Shown piece by piece: positions 61,738 through 64,000 of a DNA stretch of 64,000 bases. Each line of letters begins with the position of its first letter. Within the stretch, counting starts at the first letter, position 1. Source of the DNA: Streptomyces uncialis (GTDB lineage: Bacteria; Actinomycetota; Actinomycetes; Streptomycetales; Streptomycetaceae); contig NZ_LFBV01000001.1 of assembly GCF_001905345.1 (NCBI RefSeq), positions 1,747,321-1,811,320 on the forward strand, read 5' to 3'. Position numbers and translations under genes: made by a program. The notes below the pieces were generated by a model. The model worked only from the letters and a program-made list of their open reading frames with translations. It did not search any database and was not told the DNA's origin.

Positions 61738-62924
61738 CGTCCACCGGTCCGGAACCCGGGGTCGGCGCGGACACCCTGTCCGCGCTCCCCGGCCAGTCCC
61801 TCGCCGGAGGGCGGGAATCCGTCGGCACCGTGACGTCGTCGCGCGAGGGACGACCGGGGTCCGGGCCGGTCCCGGCCCCGGCCGGGCCGGACGACGGGGG
61901 TGACACGGAGGCCATGGCGCTGCTCGAAGCGGCGCGGTCCGACGTCGATCCCGAGCTGCGCCGTGCCGTCGACACCCTGCCGGGGCAACTGCGCCGGATC
62001 GCCCGCTACCACTTCGGCTGGGAGCGCGCGGACGGCACCCCGGCCGCGGGCAACGCGGGCAAGGCCATCCGGCCCGCGCTCGTGCTGGCCGCGGTACGGG
62101 CCCTCGGCGGGCGGCCCAAGGACGCGGTACGGGCCGCGGCGGCGGTGGAGGTGATCCACAACTTCACGCTGCTGCACGACGATGTGATGGACCGTGACGC
62201 CACCCGCCGCCACCGGCCCACCGCGTGGAGCGTGTTCGGCGACGCGGACGCGATCCTCGCGGGGGACGCGCTCCAGGCCCTCGGGTACGTCATGCTCGCC
62301 GGTGATCCGCATCCCGGGGCGGCCCGGGCGGCGGCCCGCCTCGCCACCTGTGTGGTGGAGCTGTGCGCGGGACAGCAGTCCGACACGGCGATGGAACGGC
62401 AGGCGCCGGGCGAGGTCACCCTTGACGGCTGCCTCGCCATGGCCGAGGCCAAGACCGGGGCGCTGCTCGGCTGCGCCTGTGCGATCGGCGCGGTGTACGC
62501 GGGGGCGGGGGAGGAGGAGGTCGCGGCGCTGGACGCGTTCGGCCGGGAGGCCGGGCTGGCGTTCCAGCTGATCGACGACGTGATCGGGATCTGGGGTGAT
62601 CCCCGGCGTACCGGGAAGCCGGCCGGGGCCGATCTCCTCGCCCGCAAGAAGTCCCTGCCGGTGGTGGCGGCGCTGGGTTCCGGGACGGCGGCGGGGGCTG
62701 AGCTGGCGCTGCTGTACGGGGTGCCCGCCGATCCCTCCGACGCGGCGGCGCTCGCGCGGACGGTGCGGGTGGTGGAGGCGGCGGGGGGACGGGACTGGGC
62801 GCAGCTCCAGGCCGGGGACCGGATGTCGCGGGCGGTGCAGTGTCTTGCGCGGGCGGTGGGGGAGCCCGCGGCTGCGGGGGAGCTGCTGGCGCTGGCGGAG
62901 TTCGTGACCCGCCGCACGGTGTGA
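61734..62924 (+). CDS. Polyprenyl (isoprenyl) diphosphate synthase, likely encapsulin cargo
   Basis: This 396-residue trans-isoprenyl diphosphate synthase has the first aspartate-rich motif in [18 protein letters not shown] (about 142-159) and the second in [39 protein letters not shown] start to the fold lies at about 105. The second motif reads DDVIG, as in many bacterial geranylgeranyl-type enzymes. The first about 60 residues are Gly/Pro/Ser-rich and without predicted structure ([20 protein letters not shown]..., [15 protein letters not shown]), well before the enzyme fold. GTG 61734 overlaps the shell gene stop. The tail and coupling point to cargo loading. Product chain length is not predictable. 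Confidence 0.92.
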   Translation: MTSTGPEPGVGADTLSALPGQSLAGGRESVGTVTSSREGRPGSGPVPAPAGPDDGGDTEAMALLEAARSDVDPELRRAVDTLPGQLRRIARYHFGWERADGTPAAGNAGKAIRPALVLAAVRALGGRPKDAVRAAAAVEVIHNFTLLHDDVMDRDATRRHRPTAWSVFGDADAILAGDALQALGYVMLAGDPHPGAARAAARLATCVVELCAGQQSDTAMERQAPGEVTLDGCLAMAEAKTGALLGCACAIGAVYAGAGEEEVAALDAFGREAGLAFQLIDDVIGIWGDPRRTGKPAGADLLARKKSLPVVAALGSGTAAGAELALLYGVPADPSDAAALARTVRVVEAAGGRDWAQLQAGDRMSRAVQCLARAVGEPAAAGELLALAEFVTRRTV

Positions 62925-63002
62925 ACCGCGGGTCGCCTTCGCTTGCGCTTTCCAGGTCTGTCCGGCTGGGCGCGGTTGTCCCTGTGCCGTCGCTCGGTGG
63001 GG
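62925..63002. repeat. REP-like unit before composite copy E
   Basis: One GGTCGCCTTCGCTTGCG / GGCTGGGCG unit directly after the polyprenyl synthase stop. No gene. Confidence 0.7.
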
Positions 63003-63271
63003 TGCGCAGTTCCCCGCGCCCCTTTGGGGCGCGTCCGGTCGGTTCTTCGGGTCGGTGCCGGTCGGGATTCTCCGTCCTCGATCCGACACGCTCGGTACGA
63101 CGTCCGGTGACCCGACTGAAGAGCATCGGAGTCTGCGGGCAGAGATTCCCGCCCACCCCCTCCCGTAGTCGAGCGACTGCGCGAGGTGGGGGGTTGGACC
63201 CCAACCGGGCTGATGCCGGCCCGCACCCTGACGGCAGCCCCAGGGGACGCCCCCAAAGGCCCGCGGGGAAC
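63003..63271 (-). repeat. Composite dispersed element, copy E, with extension
   Basis: Core 63003-63190, same orientation as C and D, hairpin arm back to the GCCC form. The extension of about 80 bp (GGACCCCAACCGGGC..., CCGGCCCGCA, TGACGGCAGCC, GCCCCCAAAGGCCCGCGG) is more diverged at its end. Confidence 0.78.
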
Positions 63272-63850
63272 TGCGCGAGCAACCACGGACCACCCGCACC
63301 CGAACGGGAACCGTAAGAGGCGCGACCTCAGGGGCGCGGGGAACTGCGCGAAAACGAGGACCGACCCGCACCTGAAGAGTGACCGCAAATGGGGCAGCAT
63401 CCAGGGGCGCGGGGAACTGCGCACCCCCGTCCGACCCGCACAGGAACAAGCGCGTCACGCCGGACAGACCTCGGAAGCGCAAGCGAAGGCGGCCCGCGGG
63501 GAACTGCGCGAAAACGAGGACCGGGCCGCACCCGAAGAGCGACCGCAAGGGGGCAGCATCCAGGGGCGCGGGGAACTGCGCACCCGACGAGCGACGGCAC
63601 AGGAACAAGCGCGTCACGCCGGACAGACCTCGGAAGCGCAAGCGAAGGCGGCCCGCGGGGAACTGCGCACCCCCGTCCGGCCCGCACAGGAACAAGTACG
63701 TCCAGGTGGGGAACCCCAGGGGCGCGAGCGAAGGCGGCCCGCGGGGAACTGCGCACCCCCGTCCGGCCCGCACAGGAACAAGTACGTCCAGGTGGGGAAC
63801 CCCGGAACCCCGGAAGCGCGAGCGAAGGCGGGTCGTTTAGGGTCAAGGGG
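63272..63850. repeat. REP-like repeat block
   Basis: Eight or nine GGGGAACTGCGC cores in one orientation. Two near-exact long units of about 180 bp (from about 63375 and 63552; GGGGCAGCATCCAGGGGCGC, then CAAGCGCGTCACGCCGGAC) are followed by two copies of a shorter one (CAAGTACGTCCAGGTGGGG). No gene. Confidence 0.8.
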
Positions 63851-63886
63851 TCCGGGGTGCGGGCTTGTTGAGGGGTGGAGGGCGGG

Positions 63887-64000
63887 ATGGCTGTGGTGAT
63901 CCGGGCTGCGGGGGCCGGCGACCGGGAAGCCGTGGTGCGGCTGCTGGACGCCGCGTTCCACGACGACCCCGTGAGCAACTGGGTCTTCCCCGAGGAGGAG
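63887..64000 (+). CDS. GNAT acetyltransferase, N-terminal part
   Basis: ATG 63887 follows GGAGGGCGGG and opens a frame that runs off the window after 38 codons. The visible MAVVIRAAGAGDREAVVRLLDAAFHDDPVSNWVF is typical of the first strand and helix of Gcn5-related N-acetyltransferases. The acetyl-CoA loop would lie beyond the end. Substrate unknown. Confidence 0.7.
   Translation, partial: MAVVIRAAGAGDREAVVRLLDAAFHDDPVSNWVFPEEE

Overview
The window is chromosomal DNA from a Streptomyces. It is about 70% GC with strongly GC-biased third codon positions and many GTG starts. Its gene order follows the stretch of the S. coelicolor chromosome that carries sigR/rsrA, the albaflavenone genes, nrdABS, the das cluster, wblE, sigH and a family-2 encapsulin. 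Family names, synteny and roles below come from recall of those families, since no search was run. Start codons were re-chosen from visible ribosome binding sites and start/stop overlaps.

Layout. 0.4-10.2 kb: NUDIX hydrolase and zincin-like protease (minus), then SDR epimerase, MoaE, a 54-residue membrane protein, a secreted PDZ/Lon-like protease, a PPA1309-family protein and a large UPF0182 membrane protein. 10.3-13.9 kb: two identical initiator tRNA genes, each with its own hairpin terminator, bracket a SEL1-repeat protein and a DUF574-type methyltransferase. 14-18.9 kb: divergent catR/catA (peroxide response), a CBS protein, hisN, and a TetR regulator convergent with an SMR exporter. 19-24.6 kb: aroA-rsgA, a YedK/HMCES protein, an M50 protease and an alpha/beta hydrolase. 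24.6-31.2 kb: sigR-rsrA behind an exact SigR-type promoter, two overlapping HD/HD-GYP-like membrane proteins, a TPR protein and peptide deformylase. 31.6-34.1 kb: the two-gene albaflavenone operon (epi-isozizaene synthase and CYP170A). 34.2-39.2 kb: nrdABS for class Ia ribonucleotide reductase, with a cobalamin riboswitch and paired NrdR boxes. 39.7-48.4 kb: dasR, dasABCD, nagB and a SIS isomerase for N-acetylglucosamine/chitobiose uptake and sensing, with several dre sites. 48.7-58.8 kb: TauE permease, HisKA_2 histidine kinase, wblE, diacylglycerol kinase, a leaderless membrane protein, rshA-sigH, a UBP zinc finger, a CPA1 antiporter and a PLP-dependent desulfhydrase/deaminase. 59.7-62.9 kb: a family-2B encapsulin shell gene coupled to a polyprenyl synthase with a disordered N-terminal tail (a probable nanocompartment and its cargo). 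The window ends inside a GNAT gene.

The long gene-free stretches (3.7-4.5, 12.5-12.9, 23.1-23.9, 45.6-46.3, 51.3-51.6, 58.9-59.7 and 62.9-63.9 kb) are filled with a GC-rich REP-like repeat. Five of them also hold a longer composite element of about 187 bp. That element is conserved in blocks, has a hairpin that tolerates a wobble change, and has no evident coding function. It is the most unexplained signal here.

Much of the window concerns stress and nutrient signalling: thiol oxidation (SigR/RsrA), peroxide (CatR/CatA), osmotic and general stress (RshA/SigH), amino-sugar sensing (DasR) and B12/dNTP control (riboswitch plus NrdR). Isoprenoid metabolism appears twice (albaflavenone and encapsulin/polyprenyl synthase).
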